From Druceiella hillmani (Eukaryota; Arthropoda; Insecta; Lepidoptera; Hepialidae), in contig JAYKKI010000148.1 of assembly GCA_039881145.1 (NCBI GenBank), positions 193,501 to 257,500 on the forward strand: a stretch of DNA of 64,000 bases. Reading direction: 5' to 3'. Below, one piece after another: positions 11,690 through 25,056 of the stretch. The translations under genes were made by a program, and so were the position numbers. The notes beneath the pieces were generated by a model. The model was not told the DNA's origin. It ran no database searches and saw only the letters and a program-made list of their open reading frames with translations. Each line of letters begins with the position of its first letter. Position 1 is the first letter of the stretch.

Positions 11690-13290
11690 CAGAAAAACAA
11701 TTCTCTGCCTGCTAAGTTAAACATTATTCCAACACAATTTTTCTTATCACCAAATATAACAGAGAGACGGGAATATAAATTGTATAAAATAAACATATTT
11801 ATTTAAGCTATTCACCACGCGGTTGTGAATTACGTTGCGTGAGGCGCTTAAATGTGGCACTTTGTGCCCGCTGTGTCTCATAAAACATTAGATTCAAAAA
11901 ATTTATACGAATTGACATTATGTTTCCTTTAGCCTAAAACCGGATACATATTGTTAAGACAACCGAGGTAACAGGTTCAATTAACTTACTTCTAGCATGT
12001 ATAAATCGTTAAATAAAATTATAATACAGTTAATATCAAGGTATATCGCAAAACATATTCTGAACCCTATAGAGAATCTACTAGGCATTGATAGCCTGAC
12101 AAAGTAATTTAGAACCGAAACGAGAACTTGTATAGAATTTTTATTTTTAGAATTAATTACATATTATACATGTAAACGATAAGCAAACTTGCTAGAGAGA
12201 AAGACGTTATGACATATTACGATACGTAATATGTGTTAAATTTGAATTTGTTGCTCAAACGTTATTTATACAAAATCTCAATACCTCCTCAAAGCGGCTC
12301 ACAATCTTTGTAATTGCCTATGGCATTGAAACTAATGACATGCCATAGCTTTGCACCGTATTATTTCAAGCTCATAACGTTTCATGTTCTTGTACTACAG
12401 GCCAACACGAAAAAAATAAATGCGAAGGGAATTATCAAGTGAAATAAATTAAAATCACGTTAATATAAGGTGCGAATAAGTTAGCGTGAAATACCTATTC
12501 TAAATTACTTTAATGATTTACCATAATGCAGTCCGCATTTTGATAAATGATAGTTATTTATTATCATTACTTTCCGAAATTATTATCTTGCGATTAGTGT
12601 TAATACTCGATAAATTATCTTTAAATTATCGAAGTTGTTTCTTATGCAATTCATAATAATGAATAAATTACATAGTTCAAACTTATTCCAACGTCAGTTT
12701 AAAGAAAGTGCGGAAATAATGGTGAAATATTTTTTTTCACTTTAGATATGCTTTGGTAATGGTATGTCTAAATGGTAGGTGTGGAAAACTTCTATAAAAT
12801 AATTGGACAGTAAAATTAATACGTAAATTGGAAATTTCTAAATTCTTGAATCTATTCACAAGTAATTTCATAAAAATAACACAATATATATATATATACT
12901 TTTCATTTTGGGAAAAATTATATATTCTTCTAAGTCACTAGTAATAATGATATCACTATTTACCGCCATAAACTTATATAGCCTCAAAACTTTCCCGTTA
13001 ACTCACTTTTATATAAATTAAACGTCAACATATTGAGTGTATTCAAGCTCAATTAACTGATAAGAAATTTCAGAGGAAGATAACATTATCGGAGGAAACC
13101 ACCATTTGATGTTATCTCAGTACGACCGTTGCTGAATAACGTCGCCGCCCGTAGAGACGCGGATATCCATCGAGTCAAGATAACAGCTCACTTAAGCACT
13201 TTCCGCCTAATAAATTTCTCATTTAAACTAACTAACTTTTATTTATTTGCTGATAAATTACCTTCATAAACCATAATGGTATTTATGTGA
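11690..13290 (+). repeat. dispersed repeat, copy A
   Basis: This segment aligns in order with 24270-24790 plus 26540-26960. Landmark blocks shared with copy B include TTTTTAGAATTAA (12147), AGAAAGACGTTATGA (12198), AACTTGTTGC-type (12250), then CTCACAATCTTTGTAATTGC (12299) and GCATTGAAACTAATGACATG (12323), followed by ATAATGATATCACTATTTA (12944). Copy A has about 300 extra bases (11810-12110), which include CACGCGGTTGTGAATTACG. Overall similarity looks moderate, so the duplication is old. I see no coding capacity, so the type of repeat (unknown transposon or segmental duplication) is open. Confidence 0.6.
13059..13222 (+). repeat. well-preserved core of the dispersed repeat (copy A)
   Basis: From GATAAGAAATTTCAG through GTTATCTCAGTACG, AATAACGTCGCCGCCCGTAG and AAGATAACAGCTCACTTAAG to CACTTTCCGC. 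Compared with 26731-26872 it is far more similar than the flanks and more GC-rich. It contains several GATAA/TTATC words. This could be a constrained noncoding element or simply the part of a transposon that decays more slowly; the sequence alone does not tell. Confidence 0.6.
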
Positions 13291-16194
13291 TTTGGTAAAT
13301 TAATGGATGTAATAAGCGAACTATTGGGAATGAATACGAATTTATTTTATTGTTAAACCTGTAAGTTAATATTAATATAGAAAAATTAACAATATTTAAA
13401 TTATATAAAGTTATAAAATAGTCTGGCGTTTTTTAATTACATACTATTTATCTTTTGTTACGCCGCCCGCATCGAATCATTTGTTCTCTAATAAGTTTAT
13501 TTATAAACTTAAACCCCTAGTGCAAAATTATCGATGGTTTCATTAAATTAAATTACTGCTCAAATTATAAATAAATATAGAGACAGTTAAAAACTATCAC
13601 GAATAGGTTTTCTTACTTTTATTCCGTTTGAACGTTTACACGAGTATACGACAATTTTTTTTTATAAATATGCAAAAATAATTAAGGAAAATTACCGTCG
13701 TACGGTATTTTAAAAGAATTTATATTTAAAGTTAAATAACACTTAACGTATAAAGTGATAGTGTCTTTGTTTAACCCATGAAATGTGTGTTTTTTTAATT
13801 ATTAAAAAAAATTTCCTTGTATTTATTATTTCACAAGACGTTAATAAACCCCGGGTGTTAATGAGAAATTACATACGTAGAGGTTGTTTATTATGAATGC
13901 AGTCGTTTTAATGTAAAACTAATTTTGCTAAAGTATTTTTATTTTTACGTTCAATGTTTTTATTTGAATAATCTTTGTTTAAACGACATGTTCAGGTGTA
14001 ATAGATGCAGGTCATCGTCTGTCACTCTGAATTATTTATAAGAAGTTTAAATTATCATTGTTGCAGCTGAAAGTTTATGAATGACCCTGGATTTATTTAT
14101 CCGTTAGCAAATTTTATTATAATTCTGATAACGAATATTTGTCTCAATTTTATTCAATCGATCAATAAATTTCCTAACTGAAATGGATAAATGAAACACT
14201 TAGTGAATTAATTTCTATTTGTTGAATAAAGCCTATTTATTTTAAACGTAGTTAAGATCTAAATATGGACGTAAATTATAAAAAGACTTAAATAATAAGT
14301 CAAAATTGGTTCAAAAACTTCAGGAAAGTGTTAAATGAATCCCCAAATTTGTTCTTTTTTCAATTTCGTCGTATAGAATGTGAAATAAAACTTCTATAAT
14401 TTAATAATATAATATTCATTTATATTTAACAAAACTTTCTCGAACCAAATATTCAAGGAAACTCAAAACTTATTTCGGCGCCTTTCTATATCTTTTGAAT
14501 CAACAGCGTACAAATGTGAACAGAATTTGTAAAGGTATATGATGATGTCTATATTTACTGAAAGTTACCATTAAAAAATATTTTTAATTTATTTCATTAT
14601 AATACGGGATAAATATTTCGCAACTTCGACTCAAGCTTATGTCGAGGGATATTTAAAATAGTTTTATAATATTATCATGCCAAAATATATTTTACAAACT
14701 TAGTATAATTGGAAAATGATGATATAATCAACTTAAATTGCGTGTGAGCAAAAATTAGCTCAATAACTAAAATTTTTAAAAAATCTCTATTTTATTTATC
14801 AAAGCTCTACTACGACATATTTGTGTCGACCACAACTTTAAGTACTTAATTAAAATTTTGACAACATATTTTATTTAATGTAAAATTAAAAAGTAACATT
14901 TTTAAAAGGTCAAAACAAGAAAATAACGTCAACTAAAATATTTATAAGAGTAAATAAATATTACAAGGAATAATACAATGAAATCAAAATTGTGAAAATT
15001 TATAGAAAAATGCAAAATTTTTAATAAGAAGCAAAGTTAAAGGCGAATGTAATTTACAACATTTAATGGTAGGTCTAATCTATATGTTACACCCAAAGAA
15101 TAAAGAATAAATTTAAGTTAAAGAAGTACTAAATGTAAAACAAAAGTTTATCTATGTCTAAATAAATCTTCTTCTATTTTTCCATAATCTTCCCACTCTG
15201 CCGTAAAAACAGACGGGCGTTACATGACGTATCAAGTCACGTACATACCGGAACAAAATATTTTCCTCCTTTAGTAACATTCTTATTTCCAGTATAGCCT
15301 TCGAATTTCGATCGAGTCGTTTTTAAGTCACGCTCTAACAAATAAACAGTCATACAAATGATAAATCAGTCAGGGATTAATCCACTGGACATAATTTATC
15401 CGTCGATGTTTGCCCTGAGAAAGGGGAAAACTATAGACAACAATATTTTATGAAAAGTTTATTTGACTTCTATCGGATCCCAGATCGGTTCTTGATGCAT
15501 TTTGTTTCTAAACGTTTTATGTAAATTTTAAATTAATAGACTCGCGTTGCATTTCACGATTTTGTAGTAAAACCAGTTATCTTCATAATTTATTTTTGTT
15601 TTATACCTGATTGCTTGAAATTTTGCATACTTCGTACGTGCTTAATAGGTTCATATAGCAATTTCAGTTAACACATAGTATATTATTTTATAAAAAGATT
15701 TTTAATATATCTGCCGTGTATGGTAAAATTGGTGTAAAAAATTCAATACAATTCATCAAATGGGGAATCGCTGAATAGGTCGTTTAAATTAAATCTAAAA
15801 GTATTGTATTTATCACTTCAAATTACGCACCTCAAATTTTTCAACCATGTGTTTAAAAAAATCGGAAAAAATATCGATGCAGTAGCATTTTTAAATTTCA
15901 AGTACTCGCAGGAAATATAAAATAAGTCTACAAAAACTTAAAAATTTGTAAATTTATTTCTAAAATTTGCTCAATTTTTCAATTATTTCAAAATTCCTCT
16001 TTTCTAGGGTCAAACGAAGCAAAAATACGAAACCCCTATGAAATTATTCACTTAACCATCCGTCTATCATAGTAATTTTTTTAAACCTTTCTACATAGAC
16101 TTTTACAAATAGTCATGGTCGTATATGTTATTAACCCTCATATACTTTAAAATGTTATTCTGTCAAGAAGCGCTTGGGTCATTAAAATCTTATT
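13291..16194. other. AT-rich DNA, no gene seen
   Basis: Nearly 3 kb without an open frame of 60 codons on either strand or any motif I recognise. The text is A/T runs with scattered GC-richer words, for example GCCGCCCGCATCGAATC at 13462, AACCCCGGGTG at 13846 and TCCCAGATCGG at 15477. Confidence 0.6.
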
Positions 16195-18547
16195 TTGTAT
16201 TATTAAATCCGTTTATTTATAATTCCCATTCCACAAATAATTTTCAAATCAGAAAATCAATTTTAAATACGTATACATTCTAAATTTCGACTTCATCAAT
16301 TCAATCATTTTGAAATTTTGCAGAAAGTATATAGAAACATACCTAAAAACAAAACAAAAACTAGTAACTTATAAAAAAATCATAACTAACTTTATAAAAA
16401 AATCAAAATTCCGTAATAATTTTATTTAACTAAAAATTTCCTTTCTTCTCTAAACCATAAATATCCTTTGACAAAATTATTTAATTATCAAGTAAAACTA
16501 AATTTTATAAATATACATTTTTCTATTCTGGAATTCTAATCATAGAAGATTCCACTATTTCATTATAATTCAGAATGAATATAACTGTCATATCCCACTA
16601 ATGCTTTTTTATCTTTAAAATTGTTTGTATCTTGTACTTTTCTATTCCATTTAATTAAATTCAGCTTTATCCCGGCTTTTGAAATGATATGAGGACATAA
16701 GCAATTTATTTGCGTAAACAAATATATAGAAATTAATTCTTTTACTAGCGTACTATTAATTTATTCTTTTACTTTCAGTGATAGTAGACGATACACAAAT
16801 ATAATAAGAGTATAATATAATACTTCCAAAGATAAAAGTTATAATGTAAGTTTAATAGGAAAACTTAAAAGCTCGAATTATTTTACCGGATTAAATTCTT
16901 TGATTCAATTAATTGATTAAATGAATAAGGGGCAGGCATTAATAGGCTTTCTGTAATATTATTGGTATTTAGATTAGATATTATAACTTTAAATTTCTTG
17001 TCGCTCTTTCTACGGATAAGAAGTTTCAGTAAAAAATAACATTATTTGAAATAACCATTTAGATTTGTCTTCGTATAGTCGCTACTATGTAATGGTAGGT
17101 ACCATGCAGGAGTTAAAATTCACCCGGTTAATTTTGCGCTTCACTTTTGCAACACATTTTCCATTTCGATTAACAGAAAGTTATTTTATTAGATATTACT
17201 GAATTTCGTCGAACAATATTTTTTATCGTTTCTATTTATTCATTTGCACTAGTTCCTCATTAATTTACATAATTAAAAATTACATAATTTTACAATTAAT
17301 ATAGAAATCTAATAAAACATGTGGTAAATCATTGTTGATCACAAATTAATTTACATAAACCAAAACAATGCAAGATATGAATGAATATCGAAAGCAATGA
17401 AAATAATGAATATCTGCTATGGCATTGGTTGCCAATACTAAAAGTAAAACAACTGACACGTCAGAAGGTTCGACATAAATACAAAGTAGTAAGAGTTAAG
17501 CGAGAAGAAATTAGATTGAAATTATGCAATATTCATTTGCACAAATAATTGACAGAGATCAACTCAATAATATTTTAGCCAGTCTTATTATTGTTACCAA
17601 CACTTGAATGCAGCAACGTTCGTAGAAATATACTCCCCCCCCCCCCTAGATAGAAACAGCGTATTGATTTACTTTCTGTATAAAATCAGACCACAAATCA
17701 AGATAGCTCAGTTTTATTAAAACGATTAATTAGTTTTCGATTAAATAGATACATTTATTTGTTTCCACTACCCGATTATTTTGTTTAATTGAGCCCATCT
17801 TAAAATGAATTTTGTGTCCACACGTTTATAAAGAGAAATGTTGAAAATTAGTTAGAAAATTACTAAAATCTTTAAATGTTAGTTGAAATACCGAAATATG
17901 TATTTTTATAAATATGTTACTGCTAAATTTATAAATATTAACAAATATAATTAATTATATAATGTATTCCTACAAAAATTATTTAGGTGTTCATTAAAAG
18001 GTATGGGTTATCTATATCTGATAATCCTCCAGCTTCGTCATTGACACCAAATTAAACTTTCACACTTGTTTCGGAGATTGTTTTCATAGACACTTTTATT
18101 GACTGTGAAAAATTGTGATACCTCGGGATCTTAATTTAAGGTTATTAAATACTCAGAACAAATTAGAAATATTTACTATTAGGAATCAGCTATGAATTTA
18201 CTATTTATTTAATCCAATTATATAATTATAATTTTATCAGTCTATCTTCAATTCGTTTAAGTTCATACACATATGGGTGTGAATCTTAAATATCCATCCA
18301 TTCGTCCATCAATTTAATGATATCCTTTTTTTATTGAATTATGATGATGAAAAAATAAACATGGTTTGATTTTAGAATTAAAATTATAGTAGTACTAAGT
18401 AGTTATCTATAAAGGAGTCGTATTCACAGCGGATGTTTTTTAAAGGTATACAAATTTAAAGTATAAAAGAACACATAATAATTATGATAATGGTTATGAC
18501 AATAACTTTATTGAAAGGATAATTTTATACCCTTTATATTTAAATAC
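16195..18547 (+). repeat. 2.35 kb tandem duplication, unit 1
   Basis: This unit repeats at 18580-20931 with an offset of 2385 bases, dropping to 2384 after a C homopolymer (12 C at 17635-17646 against 11 C at 20020-20030). In every line I compared, that is the only difference. It has no open frame of 60 codons. Inside, around 17020-17110, lies another diverged copy of the GATAAG core (GATAAGAAGTTTCAGT). There are no inverted ends or terminal direct repeats to suggest transposition. Confidence 0.95.
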
Positions 18548-18579
18548 TACTTATATTATTAAATCCGTTTATATAATAC
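18548..18579 (+). other. 32 bp junction with a templated partial copy
   Basis: Between the two units is a 32 bp insert that contains TATTATTAAATCCGTTTAT at 18554-18572. This is an exact 19-base copy of the start region of each unit (16198-16216 and 18583-18601). Such short templated inserts are a known mark of microhomology-based or polymerase-theta end joining and of template switching. Confidence 0.9.
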
Positions 18580-20931
18580 TTGTATTATTAAATCCGTTTA
18601 TTTATAATTCCCATTCCACAAATAATTTTCAAATCAGAAAATCAATTTTAAATACGTATACATTCTAAATTTCGACTTCATCAATTCAATCATTTTGAAA
18701 TTTTGCAGAAAGTATATAGAAACATACCTAAAAACAAAACAAAAACTAGTAACTTATAAAAAAATCATAACTAACTTTATAAAAAAATCAAAATTCCGTA
18801 ATAATTTTATTTAACTAAAAATTTCCTTTCTTCTCTAAACCATAAATATCCTTTGACAAAATTATTTAATTATCAAGTAAAACTAAATTTTATAAATATA
18901 CATTTTTCTATTCTGGAATTCTAATCATAGAAGATTCCACTATTTCATTATAATTCAGAATGAATATAACTGTCATATCCCACTAATGCTTTTTTATCTT
19001 TAAAATTGTTTGTATCTTGTACTTTTCTATTCCATTTAATTAAATTCAGCTTTATCCCGGCTTTTGAAATGATATGAGGACATAAGCAATTTATTTGCGT
19101 AAACAAATATATAGAAATTAATTCTTTTACTAGCGTACTATTAATTTATTCTTTTACTTTCAGTGATAGTAGACGATACACAAATATAATAAGAGTATAA
19201 TATAATACTTCCAAAGATAAAAGTTATAATGTAAGTTTAATAGGAAAACTTAAAAGCTCGAATTATTTTACCGGATTAAATTCTTTGATTCAATTAATTG
19301 ATTAAATGAATAAGGGGCAGGCATTAATAGGCTTTCTGTAATATTATTGGTATTTAGATTAGATATTATAACTTTAAATTTCTTGTCGCTCTTTCTACGG
19401 ATAAGAAGTTTCAGTAAAAAATAACATTATTTGAAATAACCATTTAGATTTGTCTTCGTATAGTCGCTACTATGTAATGGTAGGTACCATGCAGGAGTTA
19501 AAATTCACCCGGTTAATTTTGCGCTTCACTTTTGCAACACATTTTCCATTTCGATTAACAGAAAGTTATTTTATTAGATATTACTGAATTTCGTCGAACA
19601 ATATTTTTTATCGTTTCTATTTATTCATTTGCACTAGTTCCTCATTAATTTACATAATTAAAAATTACATAATTTTACAATTAATATAGAAATCTAATAA
19701 AACATGTGGTAAATCATTGTTGATCACAAATTAATTTACATAAACCAAAACAATGCAAGATATGAATGAATATCGAAAGCAATGAAAATAATGAATATCT
19801 GCTATGGCATTGGTTGCCAATACTAAAAGTAAAACAACTGACACGTCAGAAGGTTCGACATAAATACAAAGTAGTAAGAGTTAAGCGAGAAGAAATTAGA
19901 TTGAAATTATGCAATATTCATTTGCACAAATAATTGACAGAGATCAACTCAATAATATTTTAGCCAGTCTTATTATTGTTACCAACACTTGAATGCAGCA
20001 ACGTTCGTAGAAATATACTCCCCCCCCCCCTAGATAGAAACAGCGTATTGATTTACTTTCTGTATAAAATCAGACCACAAATCAAGATAGCTCAGTTTTA
20101 TTAAAACGATTAATTAGTTTTCGATTAAATAGATACATTTATTTGTTTCCACTACCCGATTATTTTGTTTAATTGAGCCCATCTTAAAATGAATTTTGTG
20201 TCCACACGTTTATAAAGAGAAATGTTGAAAATTAGTTAGAAAATTACTAAAATCTTTAAATGTTAGTTGAAATACCGAAATATGTATTTTTATAAATATG
20301 TTACTGCTAAATTTATAAATATTAACAAATATAATTAATTATATAATGTATTCCTACAAAAATTATTTAGGTGTTCATTAAAAGGTATGGGTTATCTATA
20401 TCTGATAATCCTCCAGCTTCGTCATTGACACCAAATTAAACTTTCACACTTGTTTCGGAGATTGTTTTCATAGACACTTTTATTGACTGTGAAAAATTGT
20501 GATACCTCGGGATCTTAATTTAAGGTTATTAAATACTCAGAACAAATTAGAAATATTTACTATTAGGAATCAGCTATGAATTTACTATTTATTTAATCCA
20601 ATTATATAATTATAATTTTATCAGTCTATCTTCAATTCGTTTAAGTTCATACACATATGGGTGTGAATCTTAAATATCCATCCATTCGTCCATCAATTTA
20701 ATGATATCCTTTTTTTATTGAATTATGATGATGAAAAAATAAACATGGTTTGATTTTAGAATTAAAATTATAGTAGTACTAAGTAGTTATCTATAAAGGA
20801 GTCGTATTCACAGCGGATGTTTTTTAAAGGTATACAAATTTAAAGTATAAAAGAACACATAATAATTATGATAATGGTTATGACAATAACTTTATTGAAA
20901 GGATAATTTTATACCCTTTATATTTAAATAC
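18580..20931 (+). repeat. 2.35 kb tandem duplication, unit 2
   Basis: Second copy of 16195-18547, one base shorter in the C run. It ends at TATTTAAATAC, a few bases before the degenerate DD41D-type transposase that starts on the minus strand. Confidence 0.95.
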
Positions 20932-20937
20932 GATTTC

Positions 20938-21620
20938 ATGCATGTGGCCGCCGCAATCTGGAAAACCGATTCTGAAATCATTTTACGAGCAGTTAGGGTC
21001 ATATTTTGACAGTTATGCAGCGAATTTTGTCTTCCAAGTGATCAAACGTCTGTGTTTTATCAGCATAAACTATCAATTTCATATATTTCTACAGAAAACC
21101 ATCCAAAGGCGTGATATCACACAATCGTGGAGGCCAATTAACAAGGACATCACGCGAAATTATGCGTTTATCATATTTTTGCTTCAATAAATTGATTGTG
21201 TCGCATGCTATATGACACGTTGCACCGTTTTATTGAAACAAAAACCTAAATTGATTGCCATTAAATTGGTGAATGCCATTCAATTGCATTAATGTCATTT
21301 AATTGTGAACTAAAAAGTTAGTAATAATGGATCTAAGGCACTCTCCATTGACTATAATGTTCTCACCGGCATCATCTTTGAAGAAATGTGAGTCAATGAT
21401 TCCACCAATTCATAAAGCACACTAAACAGTGACTGTTTGTGGATGTAATAGCGTCTCAATAACATCCCATGAATTCTCTTCTCTCCAAATCCAGTAATTT
21501 AATTCATTGACGTAGCCATTCAATCAAAAATGAGCTTTGTCGCTGAATAAGTTATTACTTGAAAAATTGGTAAAGATTTAAGAACTTCCCGATTCCATTT
21601 CATTCTAGGTAGCCACGGTA
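20938..21620 (-). pseudogene. DD41D-type mariner-superfamily transposase remnant
   Basis: Read right to left: LFSDKAHF (first aspartate) near 21560, GYVNELNY, then LLHPQTVTV near 21445, then HFFKDDAGENIIVNGECLRS near 21385-21325. Further on, NGATCHIACDTINLLKQKYD near 21225-21170 is followed by RIISRDVLVNWPPRLCDITP and LDGFL near 21105. The tail reads IVYADKTQTFDHLEDKIR. The second catalytic aspartate is asparagine here (NGATCH in place of DGATCH). Counting from it to the aspartate of PLD gives 41 intervening residues, the same spacing as the element at 56.4 kb. Many stops and shifts are present and the N-terminal DNA-binding part is not recognisable. I found no inverted ends. The same WPPR/CDxTPLD style marks it as a relative, not a copy, of the 56.4 kb element. 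Confidence 0.8.
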
Positions 21621-21639
21621 CTCATCGATAAAGCCAACA

Positions 21640-24180
21640 CCGTGATTTTTTCGTTTTTTTTGTTGTATTCATCCAAAAAAACACCCGTTATAATAAAGAA
21701 AAAGTTTTGTTTATTTGATTGACTTTTAGAAATTCGTGCAAAAAACTTATGCACATTGACATAAAATTGTTTCATAATGATAGCTTACACTTTTCAAATT
21801 ACGTGAGATAAGGAGTATGAACATAGTTTGTATAATTTTTGAGACATAATTGATAATGTCAACGTAGTCGGAGAAAAAGTAGATCGTATGAGCATTTTCG
21901 CGACGAGCGCTGACATCACTAATACAGATACACTAATAATGTGTACAAGGAATTATAGCTCTTAAAAATGTCAGTCTGTAAAATTTCGTGGTGGCAGTGC
22001 TGGTCCCTAATTAAAAAAGTGTGTAGGACACAAGTGGCGATGTTTAGACCAATTAATGAATCCTCGTTAAAATAAAAATCATATTTATTTTATGAGTTTT
22101 CTACAGACAACAATTTATATTCACGTTTCATAATCGTATTAATAAAAGAACATTATATTAAAAATTTATATTAATAATTTGTATTAATAAAATGAGCAAA
22201 ATTATGAGGTCAGTGAAAGTAAAGAAAAGTAGAAATGTCCATTTTAATGTCGTCCGTTCTGATAAATTCGCGCACAAAGAGGGAGAACAGGGTCCCTGTG
22301 TCATGTTGTAGTAGATTAATATATTTTATTAATTAAAATAAAGCGTGAAAAATAGAAAATACATATAAAAAAAATATTGAAATAATTTAATTGTACTCGT
22401 AATAAATGAAGGCTTTATAACGGGTTGTTTTGGCAGATGGGGGTAATACACTTAAGGTGGTGCATAAAAAAATATTGTAGACAATATATTTGTCTACCCT
22501 AAAATATGCACATAGCAAGTCGAGGTGGGCCGCTAGATACTATTCAATTGTTATGGAATATATAAACTGTGGACGATAAAATAATAGGTAATTCATTAAA
22601 AAACGAAGGAAAATGTTTGTAAACATAAGATTTATTTTAATATTTATAAATGTAGATTAATTTTAAAAAAATTAAATATTATTATTTGCAAACATCACTT
22701 AATTGTAATAATGCTATATTTCCCTTGCTATTATTTTAAATAATTCTCTAGGAAAGACGAAAGTATTTTGTCATTGTTCCATCATAAAATAATCATTTTA
22801 CTTATTTTAATCTTCTACTTATTCAGTGGTATATAGCTTTTAAAGTAAATGTCTATTGTTGACAAATTAAAAAGTAAAAACAAAAAGTATCAACGACTCT
22901 TTAACAATAATAATTAAGAATTAACAAATTTAAGAAATATTATAAATTATAGTATGTACAATGATATCAAAATTGTGAATGATAAAGGTAATATAAAGAT
23001 TTTAATTTAGAAGTGATTTTTTTTTATATTCAAGCAAATTAAATTCAAAAAGGTAGTACTAAGATATTGTTTAACAGCTTCAGTCAGCAAGATTAATAGA
23101 GAGATATTTAATAGAAACAATATGAAATAAATATACATGAATGAGAGTACGTGTGTATTAGTATATCTGTATGTACGTTTCATTAGTATACGGAGCACTT
23201 TCAACGAAAGGGATCCGTATTGTTTGTATACTAATTTCGCAACAGCGTAAATAGGGTAATTTCAAGTACTTATTTAAATGTATTCGAAATTACACTATGT
23301 TTTTGGGCGGCAAGTACCCTGCAAATTGCTGAGCAATAAGGTTATATTAAACAGCCACGTTATAAAAATCCCACTCCTATTGAAACGAACGGAAGACGTA
23401 GTTCCAGCTAGTGATTACCCAAAAATTAAACAATTTTAGACAGACATTGAAACGTAGAATAGAGAGGATAATAAGATAGCGAGTCAAAAAATTACATACA
23501 GAAAAGAGACAGTTCTAATTATGAAAGTTCCTAAGTTCATATGAGCAGTTCCAACAGGAAACCGCAAGTTATAATAAATGACAACTATGTACAGATTACC
23601 TTGTTTTCTGAGGACCACTTTTAGAGCACTTAATTTATTTCCCTTAACATAACGTCATTATTAATGGTTTTAATCGAGGTTGTTTTAATTTGATAATCCA
23701 TGATAAGTGGATGATGACTACTGAGAGCTGCCATATATTTTGATAGTGATTTTTAATTCCTGTATACATATGTTTATACATTTTGTAGGCATAAAAATGT
23801 TTCACTAAATAGAATGTGTGTGTGAAATTACGTTCAATCGATTAAATATATACAAAAGGTAGATTAATATATGCAAAAGGTATTTCAGAAATTTACTGAA
23901 CTGATTGAAATATTTGATTTTTTTTGTCTTGTACTGAAGTTACGCTCAATTGTCATCAAAGTAAAATTAATAGTGGAAAGAAATTCAGCCCATCTTAAGT
24001 AATACTAACGAACGAATATATATGAAGGTGGGTAAAGTAAAGGAAATTAATCAGAATAAATCAGAAGGGTTTAACATCATTTCCATCTAGTCTGCATTTT
24101 AAGAAAAGTCGTGGAAGAAGAATAAAAAATGTCGTTCCATAAAGTTTTGTTTAGAAAGGGTACTGTTTACTTGTTTAGAA
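21640..24180. other. AT-rich DNA, no gene seen
   Basis: No motif-bearing frame. A GC-balanced spot at 21893-21912 (TTTTCGCGACGAGCGCTGAC) may belong to the 5' side of the transposase remnant, but I cannot prove it. A short palindrome-like word GTATACTAATTTCGC and its reverse GTATACGGAGC flank 23185-23245, too weak to call. Confidence 0.5.
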
Positions 24181-24182
24181 AG

Positions 24183-24226
24183 GGTTTTTGTATGACAACA
24201 GTACATACTGTTGTCGTACAAAAACC
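24183..24226. repeat. near-perfect 21 bp palindrome with a 2-base loop
   Basis: GGTTTTTGTATGACAACAGT at 24183 is mirrored by ACTGTTGTCGTACAAAAACC ending at 24226. The arms are 21 bp with a single T/C mismatch and only CA between them. Just upstream, TTGTTTAGAAAGGGT is duplicated (from about 24147 and 24170). It could be a fold-back remnant or a cruciform-prone site; no gene function is implied. Confidence 0.9.
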
Positions 24227-24269
24227 AAAATCTACATAAACTATCTCCCGTTTCCTACGGCGTTGACAG

Positions 24270-24790
24270 ACTGATATCAAAATAAAAAAGAAAGCCCTGA
24301 AACATTCTGCCCACTGAATAAAACAATATTATAAAAAAGTTTATTTCTTTACCGAGTATAATGGAGAGACTGCAATATATATTGTCTAAAGTACACATAT
24401 TAATTTTAGAATTAACGATTATATATAAAATAGGTTAATTTGCTGAATAGAAAGACATTATAGTACATATCGTGAGGCTAAAACTGAACTTGTTGCATAA
24501 ATTCCATTTAAACATAAACTCAACATCTTCTTGAAGGAACTCACAATATCCGTAATTACCTATCGCATTAAAACTAATGACAAACTCCAGCCTTGCTTCC
24601 CTCGCTTTGAGATCTTAGCATTTGCTGCTCATTTACTACAGACCAAAATAAACAAATATTTGGGGCTAAGGCGAGTTATAACAATATAATTATCGTCGAT
24701 AAAAGATTTCTACATGGAGATAAATTCCAATCGCGTGTAGCTTATATACAATGTTGTAAATTTCCTATTGCAAATTACTTACAAAATCTA
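24270..24790 (+). repeat. dispersed repeat, copy B, left part
   Basis: Aligns with 11690-12440 of copy A. Shared blocks include TTTTAGAATTAACGATTATA, then AGAAAGACATTAT, AACTTGTTGC, CTCACAATATCCGTAATTAC and GCATTAAAACTAATGACA. The copy is cut at about 24800 by a TA-flanked insertion and resumes near 26540. Confidence 0.6.
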
Positions 24791-24805
24791 TTGCATATTT
24801 CTAAA

Positions 24806-24807
<2 letters not shown>

Positions 24808-24852
<45 letters not shown>
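24808..24852. repeat. TA microsatellite, left flank of the polypurine element
   Basis: About 45 bp of pure TA. Confidence 0.95.
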
Positions 24853-24855
<3 letters not shown>

Positions 24856-25056
24856 AATGGTTTCTCCGAAACGGCTCTAACGATTTCGCTGAAATTTCGC
24901 ATATTTATTAATTGGGTGATTATATTGAAAAATTTTGATGAGAGAGAGCTTGAAGATGAGCTTTGTCGGTTAATGATTTTGGAAATGGCAGCCATTTAAA
25001 ATTTTCAAAATTACTATGAACTGTTATTAAGATTTAATAACTTTTGAATGGAAAAA

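Noticed and set aside
23170..23250. GTATACTAAT/GTATACGG inverted words as a possible transposon end.
   Set aside because: Arms are short and interrupted, no transposase or target duplication nearby.
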